Source: Phymorhynchus buccinoides
Lineage: Eukaryota; Mollusca; Gastropoda; Neogastropoda; Raphitomidae
Direction: 5' to 3'
Length of the DNA: 64,000 nucleotides
Assembly (NCBI GenBank): GCA_017654935.2
Contig: CM065686.1
Location: forward strand, 27,749,243 to 27,813,242
Within the stretch, counting starts at the first letter, position 1. Each line of letters begins with the position of its first letter. The notes below the pieces were generated by a model. The model was not told the DNA's origin. It worked only from the letters and a program-made list of their open reading frames with translations, and did not search any database. Position numbers and translations under genes: made by a program. Positions 10,828-20,000 of the stretch are shown piece after piece.

Positions 10828-13394
10828 ATGAATAATAATAATAAACGGACACTTACATAGCGCTTTTTATCGAGCACAAAGCGCTTTACAATCAGCATTG
10901 AAACACTTCACACACGCGCACACACGCACAACAGACACACACGCACAAAACACACGCACGACGTGCACGCACGTGTCGTGCACGCACACAAACTTACTCA
11001 AACATACACTTGTACAAACACACGCGCACGCACACTACTCACACTCACAGACACATACTTGCAAACACTCACCACCCTCCCCTCTCTAGCCGAAGACATA
11101 CACTCATACACATGCAAGCACATATACCCACACAGAACACACAACACACACACACCTGCTCGAAAGCGTGGCCGTGGGCGCACGCACTCACACTCGCGCA
11201 CACGCTCACAAATTACATACATACACATACACACACACAAATTACACACATACATACATACAAACATACGGACATACATCGCACAATCATACACACACAC
11301 ACACACACACACACATGCACACACACGCACGCACGCACACACACACACACATCGCACAATCACACACACACGTACGCACTCATGCACACACACACGCACA
11401 TGGAGATGGGGGGTGTTATTGGAAAGACTGCCGGAACAGATGGGTTTTCAGGTTTGTTTTGAACGATGCTAATGATTGACTATGTCTGACAGCAGAAGGC
11501 AATGAATTCCAGAGTTTGACTGCTGATGATGTAAAAGCTCTACCACCGTGCCTATCACGTTTTAAAAAAATTATTCGAAAGATCCTATTGTCATTTGCTG
11601 AGCGGAGGGATCGAGATGGAACGTAAATTTCAAGAAGCTCAGAGAGGTATTGCGGTGCTGTTCCCGATATGATCTGATAGCAGAGACAGGCAGCTTTGTA
11701 ATTTATTCTTTGTTGAACAGGTAGCCAATATAACTGTTTAAGTAGAGGTGATGTGTGTTGAAGACGTTTGGCTTTGAAGACCATTCTAGCAGCAGTGTTT
11801 TGAAGTTGTTGTAAGGGTTTGAGAAGCGCCTGTGGGCAACCAAGTAGAAGGGAGTTGCAGTAATCTAATCTAGACAAAATGTATGAACTGACTAGCGTTT
11901 TGGTTGCCTCGGTCGTGAGAAAGGGGCGTATAGAGCTGATTCGCCTGAGTTCGATGTATGCAGCCTGGCAGATCTTAGTGATATGATGTTGCATGGAAAG
12001 GTCTTCATCCAAGAAAGCGCCAAGGTTGCGAACATGTTCAGAAAAATGGATGTTGGAATCTCCAAGGGCAATGGTGGAGGGCAGAGAGCTAGAGTCAACA
12101 GATGGGGGAAGCACTCTAAATGCTTCAGTCTTGTCATCGTTTAGTTTAAGCTTATTGTTTGACATCCATGTTTTCACTTCAGTGACACAGTCTTGAAGAG
12201 TGTGAATAAGCTGGTCGTGAGCTAGCGGTGAAGCATGATGATTGAGTTGAGTATCATCGGCATACATTTCATGACGGACAGTGTTTCGCTATGAGGGGGG
12301 TCAATGGGGTGGTATAAAGAATGAACAAAATTGGTCCTAACACGGAGCCTTGTGGGACGCCAAAATCAAGAACTGACTCAGAAGATTTGTTTTCATTTAC
12401 TACAACTATTTGTTTTCTTTCATGAAGATAGGAACAAAACCATTTGAGGACATTTCCAGTGATTCCAAAATGTTGTTTGAGACGGGAAATAAGCATGTCA
12501 TGATCGATTGTATCGAAGGCAGCCGAAAGATCAAGGAGTAGGAGAACCGAAACTTTGTCTTCGTCTAGAGAGAGAAGTAAATCGTTCAGAATTCGCAACA
12601 GGACTGTCTCTGTGCTGTGCCCTGGCCTATAGGCTGACTGATGAGGACTGAGAAGATTGTGGGTGGTCAGATGGGAGAAAAGTTGATGAAGCACAAGCCT
12701 TTCAAGAAGTTTAGAAAGATAAGGGAGATTTGAGATGGGTCAAGTTTTTCAGTTCGTTTGGGTCAAGGCGTTTTTTCTTCTTCAAAGGTTTTACGATAGC
12801 AGTCTTGAATTCCGAGGGAAAGATACCAGAAGAGAGTGACTCGTTCATTATATTGGTTATAGTTGGCAGAACAAGATCGATGTGTTGAAACAGAAACTTG
12901 GTGGGAATAGGGTCTAAGTCACAGGTTTTGGGCGTAGTCCATAGTATAAGTCGTTTAACAAAGTCCTGGGAAACAGGGGTGAAAGTTAGGAAAGGGGTAC
13001 CTTCGAAAATGTTGGCAGGATTGTCCAACTGCTGGACAGACTGAAAACTATTACGGATAGTAATAATTTTATTCCTAAAGAAATCAGCAAACATATCATG
13101 TAGTAGACTTGCATCAGAAATGGTTGGAAAAACAGCAGGTTTGGTTTTGCCGAGCAGAGAGTTAATGTTGTTAAACAGTTGTTTACACGTATTCGAGCCA
13201 GGAGTAGAATCAACTAATTGGGCTATCCTATCTATAGCAGCGCGGTGGATTTCTTTGTGTACTGTGAGCTTGGTTTTTCTTTCCTGTCGCTCAGCGCGTC
13301 TGCGTCCGACTTTGAGCGTGCGCAATTCAACGGCAATAGTTATACCATGGACTGGGCTTTCCGTCATGGAGTTTGATTTCAGACACAGGCGCAT
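10828..13394 (-). mobile_element. Jockey/CR1-type LINE with CA-rich 3' UTR and ATT tail
   Basis: A 5'-truncated non-LTR retrotransposon. Three blocks of reverse transcriptase can be read. 13394-12711 holds the fingers (SLSSGIFPSEFKTAIVKPL). 12694-12269 holds SAYRPGHSTETVLL, LDLSAAFDTIDH and GVPQGSVLGPILF. 12267-11416 starts at YADDTQL and ends with the C-terminal RSLRSAN, FTSSAVKLWNSLP and LKTHLF segments. Single frame breaks lie at about 12700 and 12268, so the protein is interrupted twice only. Downstream is a 3' UTR rich in CA repeats (10900-11400). The element finishes with AAGCGCT words and an (ATT)n tail at about 10828-10840. A truncated sister copy with the same UTR lies at 44800-45961. 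Confidence 0.9.
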
Positions 13395-13454
13395 GCTTGT
13401 CTAAGCAGTAGAGAGCTCGGTATTTAATTCAGAGACTGACATAGAGTGGTGGAT

Positions 13455-13835
13455 TTTTATTAATCCCTACTATCTATTTAACTTAATACTTACCAACACC
13501 TGAAACAATTGCATTAGCGTTAAGCGACCTGGAGCTATACCATAGCACATAGAAAAACGAAAGTAGGCATCTGGCCTTGACCCCTAGCCGGATGTGGGGC
13601 GGGAGTGATCCCCCCTTACCGGTCTAGCAGTGGCTAGGCCAATGAGCGCCTACTTCCGCCATTACGCAATTTTACAGGAAGCATCTTTATTAGTGAGGGA
13701 GGATACAAGGGAGGGTACCTCGTTTGTTTCAGGTGTTGGTAAGTATTAAGTTAAATAGATAGTAGGGATTAATAAAAAATCCACCAATCTACTTTAACCA
13801 TACTGTACCAACACCTGAAACAATTGCAGATTACC
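13455..13835. repeat. Inverted repeat next to the DIRS element
   Basis: A tract of about 60 bases containing CTATTTAACTTAATACTTAC and ACACCTGAAACAATTGCA at 13457-13520 is repeated as its reverse complement at 13722-13790. A third, partial copy in the first orientation follows at 13805-13833. DIRS elements carry inverted termini plus an internal complementary region at the 3' side, so this is probably the 3' terminal structure of the element at 14116-19487. No matching copy was found beyond 19487, so the link is inferred. Confidence 0.6.
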
Positions 13836-14115
13836 AAAGTGGAGGAGGGTAGATGCTTCAATACCCCCAAACCACAGAGTGAGAGCAAGAACCTGGGAGC
13901 TTTTTTCCCACGAACACTCTTCTGAAAAACAGAACCCCTGTACTCCCTTTTTTCCTCTTAGACAACTAGGTAATCCTAGGCAAAAGAGTTGGGGAAAAAG
14001 GGGGGGTGGGGTGTGTGTGCCCCAATATTGCCCCAAAACATCATTGCAATGATATACCCACTAAAAAACAACATAGGGGGTGGCTGATGGGAGCTTGTCC
14101 CCGTACTCACTGGTT
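13836..14115. other. 3' non-coding part of the DIRS element
   Basis: No convincing gene. This region links the recombinase stop codon at 14116 to the inverted repeats at 13455-13835. Confidence 0.4.
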
Positions 14116-15200
14116 TTAGAGGGAGACGGAGGTCTGGGCGACAACTACCTTCTTGATCGTGAAGGAGTCGTCGTCGTGCTGCATGGAGATGTCCCGCAGG
14201 TAGAAGCTGAGGAAGGTGTTGAGCGACCTCCAGTAAGCGGATGACATTATTTTAACCATGGGCACCCCCTTAACCAGAGCGAGCGAGGCGCTGATTGCGC
14301 GGAGCTCGTGGACCCTGACAGAGCCAGATGGCAGGCTAACTGGAGACTGAGAATAGGAAAGCTTGATACAGTCTAGCAACCATCTAGCAACCGTGTTCTT
14401 TGAAACGTCCTTAGTGTACTTAGGGTTGATAGAGAGAAACAGTCTCCTCCTAGAACCCCTAAAACCCTTGGTTCTGGAGAGATAGGACCTGAGGGCGCGG
14501 ACCGGACAAAGGAAGCGGTCGGCGTCATCCGGACAGAGGATAGTCCTAAGACTGGGGATGGAGAGAAGAGGTGACTCGACATCGCCGGGTTGATTTTTGG
14601 CCCTGAACTCGGGCAGAAAGCAAAGAGAAACCGACGAAAAATCCCAGGAGAACTCCACGTCCCTGGGGAGTCCGCTAAGGGCGTGGAGGCCACTGACCCG
14701 TCTGGTCGATGCCAAAGCAATCAAGAAAACCGTCTTGAGAGTGAGGACTTTGAGGGAAAGGGAAGAGAGAGGTTCACAACGATCCCTTAAATAATTCAAC
14801 ACAAGAAACACGTCCCACTGAGGGACCCGGACAGTCCTCGCCGGGGCCCGTAAACGCACCGCGTCCAGGAAGTGGGAAACCTGCGGAGCGGAAAGCTTAG
14901 AGGTTCGGTCAAAACACAAAGCTAACGAAATGGTGTTGATGAGAGAGGCCCTGTAGCCAGAAAGGGTCTGAGCAGAGAGGCCCTTAGTTCTGTGCAGATG
15001 TGACAAGAACTCCACAAACTGGACTGTGGAAGGGCGCAGCGCGTCAAATTTCTTGCGCGCGCAGAAAGAGAACCATGCCTTCCAGCGCAAATCGTACAAG
15101 GCATTGGTGGATTGGCGCCGAGAGGTCAGCAGAAGTTCCACGGTTCTCGAAGAGAAGCCCTGTCGCCGGAAACCGAGTTTTATAGTTTCCATGCGGCCAG
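14116..15200 (-). CDS. DIRS tyrosine recombinase
   Basis: This is the tyrosine recombinase (integrase) of a DIRS-type retroelement, which inserts the circular DNA intermediate without target duplication. It is the C-terminal third of a frame open for 966 codons (17016-14116). The catalytic signature is complete: Arg in LASTRRVSGLHAL, then His-x-x-Arg in VRVHELRAISASL, and the nucleophile Tyr in NTFLSFYLRDI. An N-terminal SAM-like part (STVQFVEFLSHLHRTKGLSA) precedes the catalytic core. The first 600 codons of this frame overlap the reverse transcriptase in another frame and look like a compositional shadow. In known DIRS elements the recombinase and RT frames overlap in the same way. The lack of stops suggests a young copy. 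Confidence 0.9.
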
Positions 15201-17057
15201 GTTTAGCCTGAAAGGGTTTGGATGGCCTAGACCGCTCCTTGGCTGGAGGAGGGTCTTGGGTGTGAGCCCCAGCATGAGGGGGCCGTCCCTGGCCAGAGCC
15301 AGCAGTTCTGGAAACCAGTGTTGAGTCGGCCAATGGGGCGCGACGAGGATCATGTCTGGTCTTTCCAGGAGGCACTTGGCCAAGACTTTCGTGAGCAACG
15401 CAGTCGGGGGGTAGGCGTAAACCGACATCCCCGACCAAGACATCGCAAAGGCGTTGCGGGCCAAGGCCTGAGGGTCCCTGACTGGGGACACGTACAGAGG
15501 TAGACGATTGCTGTACCTCGTGGCAAAGAGATCCACCATGGGCTTGCCCCAGCGTCTCCAGACTGGGGTCAAGGCCCGATGCGCAATCGTCCACTCCGTT
15601 TGAAGCACCTGATGAGAGCGGCTGAGTTGGTCCGCCAGAACATTGAGTTTTCCCGGGACAAACTCCACTGACAGGGAGATCCCGTGGCTGTCGGCCCAAA
15701 CCAGAGTGTCCTCCGCCGTCAGAGACAGGGAGGCTGAGCGGGTGCCCCCCTGACGACGGAGGTACGCCAAGCTGGTCGAGTTGTCTCCGCAGACCGTGAC
15801 CTCCTTTCCCCGAATCGCGGGGAGAAAGTGGATCAGGGCCAGCCGGATGGCTTCCAACTCGAGCCAGTTGATATGGAGACGTGTTTGTGGCTCTGTCCAC
15901 ACGCCAGAGGTTTCTTCCGTCTCCATATGGGCTCCCCACCCGCTGAGGGAGGCATCCGTGTGGATGAACAGCTGGGAACCCAAACGACTGATTGGGACCA
16001 TGCTGTTCATCCAACACGGGTCGGTCCAAGCCATGACCGCCTTCCGAAACCAATCCCCCAACGCGACCTGCTGGTCGAAGTGGGATGGGTCCAGGATGCG
16101 CGCCGTCAACTCCCGTTGCAGTGGCCTTTTGCGCACTCTGCCCAACGGGAGGAGCTCCGCTACCGACTCCATGAGGCCCAAAAGGCTGAGGAGTCGGCGA
16201 AACGTGGCCGACTTCGCCTCTGAGAGGTCGGCCACGAGACTGACAATGGCTGAAAGCCTGCCCTCGGACGCCGTGACCGTAAAGTTCACGGTGTCGAAGC
16301 ACATGCCGAGATAGGTGAAGGTCTGAGAGGGGGTCAGATCTGACTTCTTGGAGTTGATGCGGAACCCCAGCCAAAGCGAGAGGTCCGCAAGAACTCGGGT
16401 GTGGTCGAGCGAGAGAGCGCGAGAGGATGCGAGTAAAAGCCAGTCGTCGAGAAAGACCTTTAACCGCAGCCCCTGCGAGCGGGCCAGAGCGGCCAGCTCT
16501 CTGGTCACCTTGGTGAAGATCCAGGGGGCCAGAGAGAGACCGAACGGTAGGGCGTTGAATTGGAAAGTTTCTCCCTTCCAGACGAAGCGGAGAAACTTTC
16601 TGCGGGAAGGGTGGATGGACAGATGGAAGTAAGCGTCTTGCAAGTCCACTGAGGTTGCCCAGTCCCCTGGACGTATGAACGAACGGACCGTGGACGGAGT
16701 TTCCATCTTGAACCTGGTTTTGTGAAGAAACTTGTTCAGCGGAGACAGATCCAGAACAGGGCGGTAACCGCCCGACTTCTTCGTGACCGTGAAGAGACGC
16801 GAGTAGAAACCGGGTCCTGGAAGAGGGACCCGGGAGACTGCGCCCTTGACGACCAGAGAGTCGACTTCCTGTTGCAGTATCGCCAACCGTACTGGGTCTG
16901 CCGGGGGGGAGAAAGCGATCGGTTTTGCCGAGAGTGGCGGTTCTAGCTCGAAGGGGAACCGATACCCTTCCCGCACGACGCCGAGAATCCAGGCGTTGTC
17001 GACAAGCGAGCGCCAAGCGGGATACGCCTGAGACAGGGCATCCACGCTGGACGCCAC
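15180..17057 (-). CDS. DIRS reverse transcriptase / RNase H / methyltransferase-like protein
   Basis: A polyprotein open for 625 codons. Residues of about 60-290 form the reverse transcriptase: YRPVLDLSPLNKFL, SVDLQDAYFHLSIHP, NALPFGLSLAPWIFTKV, and the catalytic box KVFLDDWLL (the FLDD form usual in DIRS/Ty3 relatives). Residues of about 350-480 form RNase H: LFIHTDASLSGWGAH (first Asp), INWLELEAIRLAL (Glu), VCGDNSTSLAYL (Asp), ending LNVLADQLSR. The C-terminal part (VDLFATRYSNRLP ... YAYPPTALLTKVL ... PHWPTQHWFPELL) matches the methyltransferase-like domain of DIRS elements. All catalytic residues are seen, and the frame overlaps the recombinase frame at its 3' end. Together with the gag-like frames upstream this is a nearly complete element. 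Confidence 0.93.
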   Translation of the reverse strand: MASSVDALSQAYPAWRSLVDNAWILGVVREGYRFPFELEPPLSAKPIAFSPPADPVRLAILQQEVDSLVVKGAVSRVPLPGPGFYSRLFTVTKKSGGYRPVLDLSPLNKFLHKTRFKMETPSTVRSFIRPGDWATSVDLQDAYFHLSIHPSRRKFLRFVWKGETFQFNALPFGLSLAPWIFTKVTRELAALARSQGLRLKVFLDDWLLLASSRALSLDHTRVLADLSLWLGFRINSKKSDLTPSQTFTYLGMCFDTVNFTVTASEGRLSAIVSLVADLSEAKSATFRRLLSLLGLMESVAELLPLGRVRKRPLQRELTARILDPSHFDQQVALGDWFRKAVMAWTDPCWMNSMVPISRLGSQLFIHTDASLSGWGAHMETEETSGVWTEPQTRLHINWLELEAIRLALIHFLPAIRGKEVTVCGDNSTSLAYLRRQGGTRSASLSLTAEDTLVWADSHGISLSVEFVPGKLNVLADQLSRSHQVLQTEWTIAHRALTPVWRRWGKPMVDLFATRYSNRLPLYVSPVRDPQALARNAFAMSWSGMSVYAYPPTALLTKVLAKCLLERPDMILVAPHWPTQHWFPELLALARDGPLMLGLTPKTLLQPRSGLGHPNPFRLNLAAWKL

Positions 17058-17395
17058 GACGCCTGCCGGTTCCCGGCAGCGCGCGGGCTCTACCGAAAAG
17101 ACTGTTGCGGCTTCCCGCCGGCCGGTCGGGAAGAGCCCCTCGTAGAGGGGTTGCGAGGGCGGTAAGGACGGTGACCTCCCGTGTGCCTAGCCACGTACTG
17201 AGAGGACTTGGAGTCCTGAGTCCTCGGGAAGATTGAGCGCTTTCTGCGCTCCAGGGACCGACCCCCTGGCCTGAACCGAGCAGAGTGCGATTCCGAGCTC
17301 TGCCTGGCCTGCTTGATGAGCAGAGCCAACATGGCCTCGTGGCCGTCCTGAGCCTTACGCTCCGAAGACAGCTTGATCACCGAGCCGAGAGCTTC

Positions 17396-18292
17396 CTACC
17401 CGAAGAGGCCCGAAAGGGGAAGAGGAAGGGAACGGAGTTGCTCTTTCTCCCTTGCCGAGAGGGTTTTTGCCTTCGCGAGAAAGCTGTCCCTTGCGATCGC
17501 GGAGGTTTGGACCTTGAGGGAGGCGAGGACATCCGTAAGACTCTGGAGAGCCTCACCGAGCGCGGCGAGAGAGACTCCCACAGCCGGTTCGTCGACTTGC
17601 TCGAACAAGCGAAAGTCCATCGGGGACCGAGAGGGAGCAGAGCTCCCCAAGGAGTCCGAAGCGGTTTGAGCGAGAGAACTCGCGACCCCGCAGCCTTTGA
17701 GAGCGTCCGAAAGAGCTACTTCGAGGGTCCTGAAGGAGGAGGCCTTGAGGGTGAAAGAGTGACATCCTTCCGAACACTTGAGTCTGTCACTCTCTACCCC
17801 CGAGGGTTTTGAGAAACGGGCGAAAGGGAGATAGTCGTCATGGAGACCCAGAACCGTCCGGAACTGGGGAACCAAGAAAGAGCCGGAGGACGAAGACTCT
17901 TCGCGACTGCGCACAGAGTGGCCTTGAGCGAAGCGCCTGTCGTCCATCAGCCTTCCTGTACGCAACGATTCCTCCGCCCGGAGAATAGACTCCTGGAGGC
18001 AGGAAGGAGGCTGAAGGAAAAGATGGTCTTTCCCTTGCTGGAAAGAGCCAGCCGACTGGCCTGTGGCCGAGGCCGAGACGGGAGCGGAGAGGCGGACCAC
18101 ATCCGGGCACGCCCCGCCGATCACGTCCAGGAGGGCCTGGTTGGAAGAGTCCCGCACAACTGGAGGGTCGACGGGTGAAGCTGGAGGAGGAAGATTGCGA
18201 AAAGATTCCCTGATGGCTTTGAGAAGACGTTCGTCAAATGCCGGAGGAGAACGTGTCGGAGACAAAGAAGCCTCCGAGGATCCGTGGTTCAT
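17396..18292 (-). CDS. DIRS ORF1 (gag-like), C-terminal part
   Basis: A reading frame of 298 codons just upstream of the reverse transcriptase on the same strand. It has a proline-rich start and then a helical, serine-rich part (FLVPQFRTVLGLHDDYLPFA, LFEQVDEPAVGVSLAALGEA). Position and composition fit ORF1 of DIRS elements, a gag-like particle protein. No zinc knuckle is seen. It is in a different frame from both the 18438-19487 segment and the RT, so either frameshifts separate them or the true ORF1 is broken. Confidence 0.65.
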   Translation of the reverse strand: MNHGSSEASLSPTRSPPAFDERLLKAIRESFRNLPPPASPVDPPVVRDSSNQALLDVIGGACPDVVRLSAPVSASATGQSAGSFQQGKDHLFLQPPSCLQESILRAEESLRTGRLMDDRRFAQGHSVRSREESSSSGSFLVPQFRTVLGLHDDYLPFARFSKPSGVESDRLKCSEGCHSFTLKASSFRTLEVALSDALKGCGVASSLAQTASDSLGSSAPSRSPMDFRLFEQVDEPAVGVSLAALGEALQSLTDVLASLKVQTSAIARDSFLAKAKTLSAREKEQLRSLPLPLSGLFG

Positions 18293-18437
18293 GGGTGAAC
18301 CCGGCCGAGAGAGGCCTAGATCTGGTTCGCCAACGGAAGACTGTGGGGAGAGGGCTCCATCCTGCCCGCGGCCCGGGGAGCCAGGGAGGCCGAGGCCTCC
18401 CCGGTGACCCGCCGGGGGAGGCCCATCCTGTCCGCGG

Positions 18438-19487
18438 CTACCGAGGGAGGCCCGGGCCTGAGGGAGGCCCGGTGGGGGAGGCCCGAGGGAGACGGAGAGG
18501 CCGAGCGGGGCCGCTTGCCACCACGGTCGGCCGGCCGGGGGCTACGGTGGCCCGAACGGCGGTAGGCTGCACTGGCGGGGAGGCCTTTGTCCACCGGCTC
18601 CGGGTCCATCCGGAGCGGAGGTGGGAAGGGTGAGAGGGGAGGAGCCGAGGTGTAGGGCCTCCAGGCCTGGAATAGACTCGACCGGTGTCCCCACCGTTGG
18701 GGGGATCACCGGGAGAACCTCTCGGACAGAGGCACGCGGCCAGGGCGAAGCGTCCATGAGAGGCACCCTTCACGCCGTCGGAGACTTTCCGACGACGAGG
18801 GGGTGTTAGCCGGTAGGCCTCGGCCTCCCCGGCTGGGGAGGTGTCGAGAGGCCTACGGCCTTCCGGGCTCGAGTTTCCTTCGAGACACCGGGATGTCTGC
18901 CCTAGGCCCCAGTCGTAAGACCTCGACCTATGGTCGGAAGGGGACCTCCTTCGCCCTCCCTCGAAAGGGGTGGGGAGACGAGGCGGGCCCCCGAGTGCAA
19001 ACTTGCCACTCGGGGCGACAGACATGCGCGGCTGCGACTTATCCCACGAAGTTGAAGTCGAAGCCCGGGTAGAGGTGGTGGCCTTGGTGGAGAGAGGCCT
19101 CCTGTCTGAACAGAAAGGCACAACCGGACCTAAAGACGAATCTGGCCGGGAGGCCTTACACTTCGGTGGTGAGAATGTGAAACCCGACGACACTGGGACC
19201 GAAGAGGACCTAGGAGGCTTACACGGTGAAGACTGAGAATGAGAGCGCTGAGACTTTGAGTGCTTGGACCTCGATTTGTGAGAAACTGAACTGATGGATT
19301 TATCCGAAGATTCCTTAGAACAGAAACGGCCTGATTCGTCCCTAGGAAAAGGAGAATGGACCACGGGGTCAACCTGAACTTTAGGAGAAACATTCGAGTT
19401 TGAGCCAGAAGTGGCCATAACGAGTGCGTGCGCGCGTGCACTGGAGCACGGCGAGTGAGCGACGCGACAAAGAAAATTATATCTCAA
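18438..19487 (-). CDS. DIRS ORF1 (gag-like), N-terminal Ser/Arg-rich part
   Basis: A frame of 349 codons at the 5' end of the DIRS element. A likely start is the Met at the beginning of MATSGSNSNVSPKVQVDPV (about 19418). The next 100 residues are rich in Ser, Lys and Arg (KSRSKHSKSQRSHSQSSPCK), suiting nucleic-acid binding, and a proline/arginine-rich part follows. The later half is low-complexity and may be partly out of frame. Function as gag-like protein is inferred from position only. Confidence 0.5.
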   Translation of the reverse strand: MRYNFLCRVAHSPCSSARAHALVMATSGSNSNVSPKVQVDPVVHSPFPRDESGRFCSKESSDKSISSVSHKSRSKHSKSQRSHSQSSPCKPPRSSSVPVSSGFTFSPPKCKASRPDSSLGPVVPFCSDRRPLSTKATTSTRASTSTSWDKSQPRMSVAPSGKFALGGPPRLPTPFEGGRRRSPSDHRSRSYDWGLGQTSRCLEGNSSPEGRRPLDTSPAGEAEAYRLTPPRRRKVSDGVKGASHGRFALAACLCPRGSPGDPPNGGDTGRVYSRPGGPTPRLLPSHPSHLRSGWTRSRWTKASPPVQPTAVRATVAPGRPTVVASGPARPLRLPRASPTGPPSGPGLPR

Positions 19488-19715
19488 GTTCTAGAAAAGA
19501 GAGAACTATAAAAACTGAGTCAATCGAGACTCAGATACACCCTATGTCCGATGATAGGTGGAAATGGATTGACTTTGTTAGAGTCGGACTTCGAAAAGCA
19601 ATTAAGAACTATGTGTGGGGTTTGAAGGCTATTTTACACACAATGCATAATGGTCAGAGACAAATCATGCATACATCAGTAGATAGAACAACATTATCAT
19701 CATGTCTATGAATAA

Positions 19716-20000
19716 CTAATCTAAAATATTCCCATGTATGAGTTGCCTCTCTAAACACTTTGGCTTAAGACTAAATAATCTAACTGTTGTGCACATCTTT
19801 TGGGCATATTCCATCACACGGATGAGGGAAAGGGAATCTGTTGTTATGGCACAGTGTTGATCTAGGTGTCGCTTGAGGATGATGGCCATGCCACCTCCTC
19901 GGTCCCCTAGTGGGGAGGGAGAACTCGTGTAGCCAGGGGGAGTCAGCCACGACACTTTGCCTCATCACCCGAGTGACGAAGCCAGGTCTCAGTCAGCGGA
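19716..20000 (-). pseudogene. LINE apurinic-type endonuclease fragment
   Basis: On the minus strand the sequence gives LTETWLR (near 19985), a hallmark of the LINE endonuclease. After a frame change it gives TPPGYTSSPSPLGDRGGGMA at about 19945-19890, matching the conserved P-GY and R-GRGGG segments of that domain. The frame then stops. It is a broken fragment of a CR1/jockey-type element and may extend upstream to about 21000, where nothing further is recognisable. Confidence 0.75.

Noticed and set aside
15200..17016. First 600 codons of the long recombinase frame as a separate protein
   Set aside because: Low-complexity Arg/Gly/Ser/Pro composition, exactly over the conserved reverse transcriptase in another frame; best read as a shadow until codon substitution data say otherwise.
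16846..19236. Several plus-strand frames over the DIRS element (Arg/Glu-rich)
   Set aside because: Antisense shadows of the GC-rich gag and RT frames; no start context, no domain.
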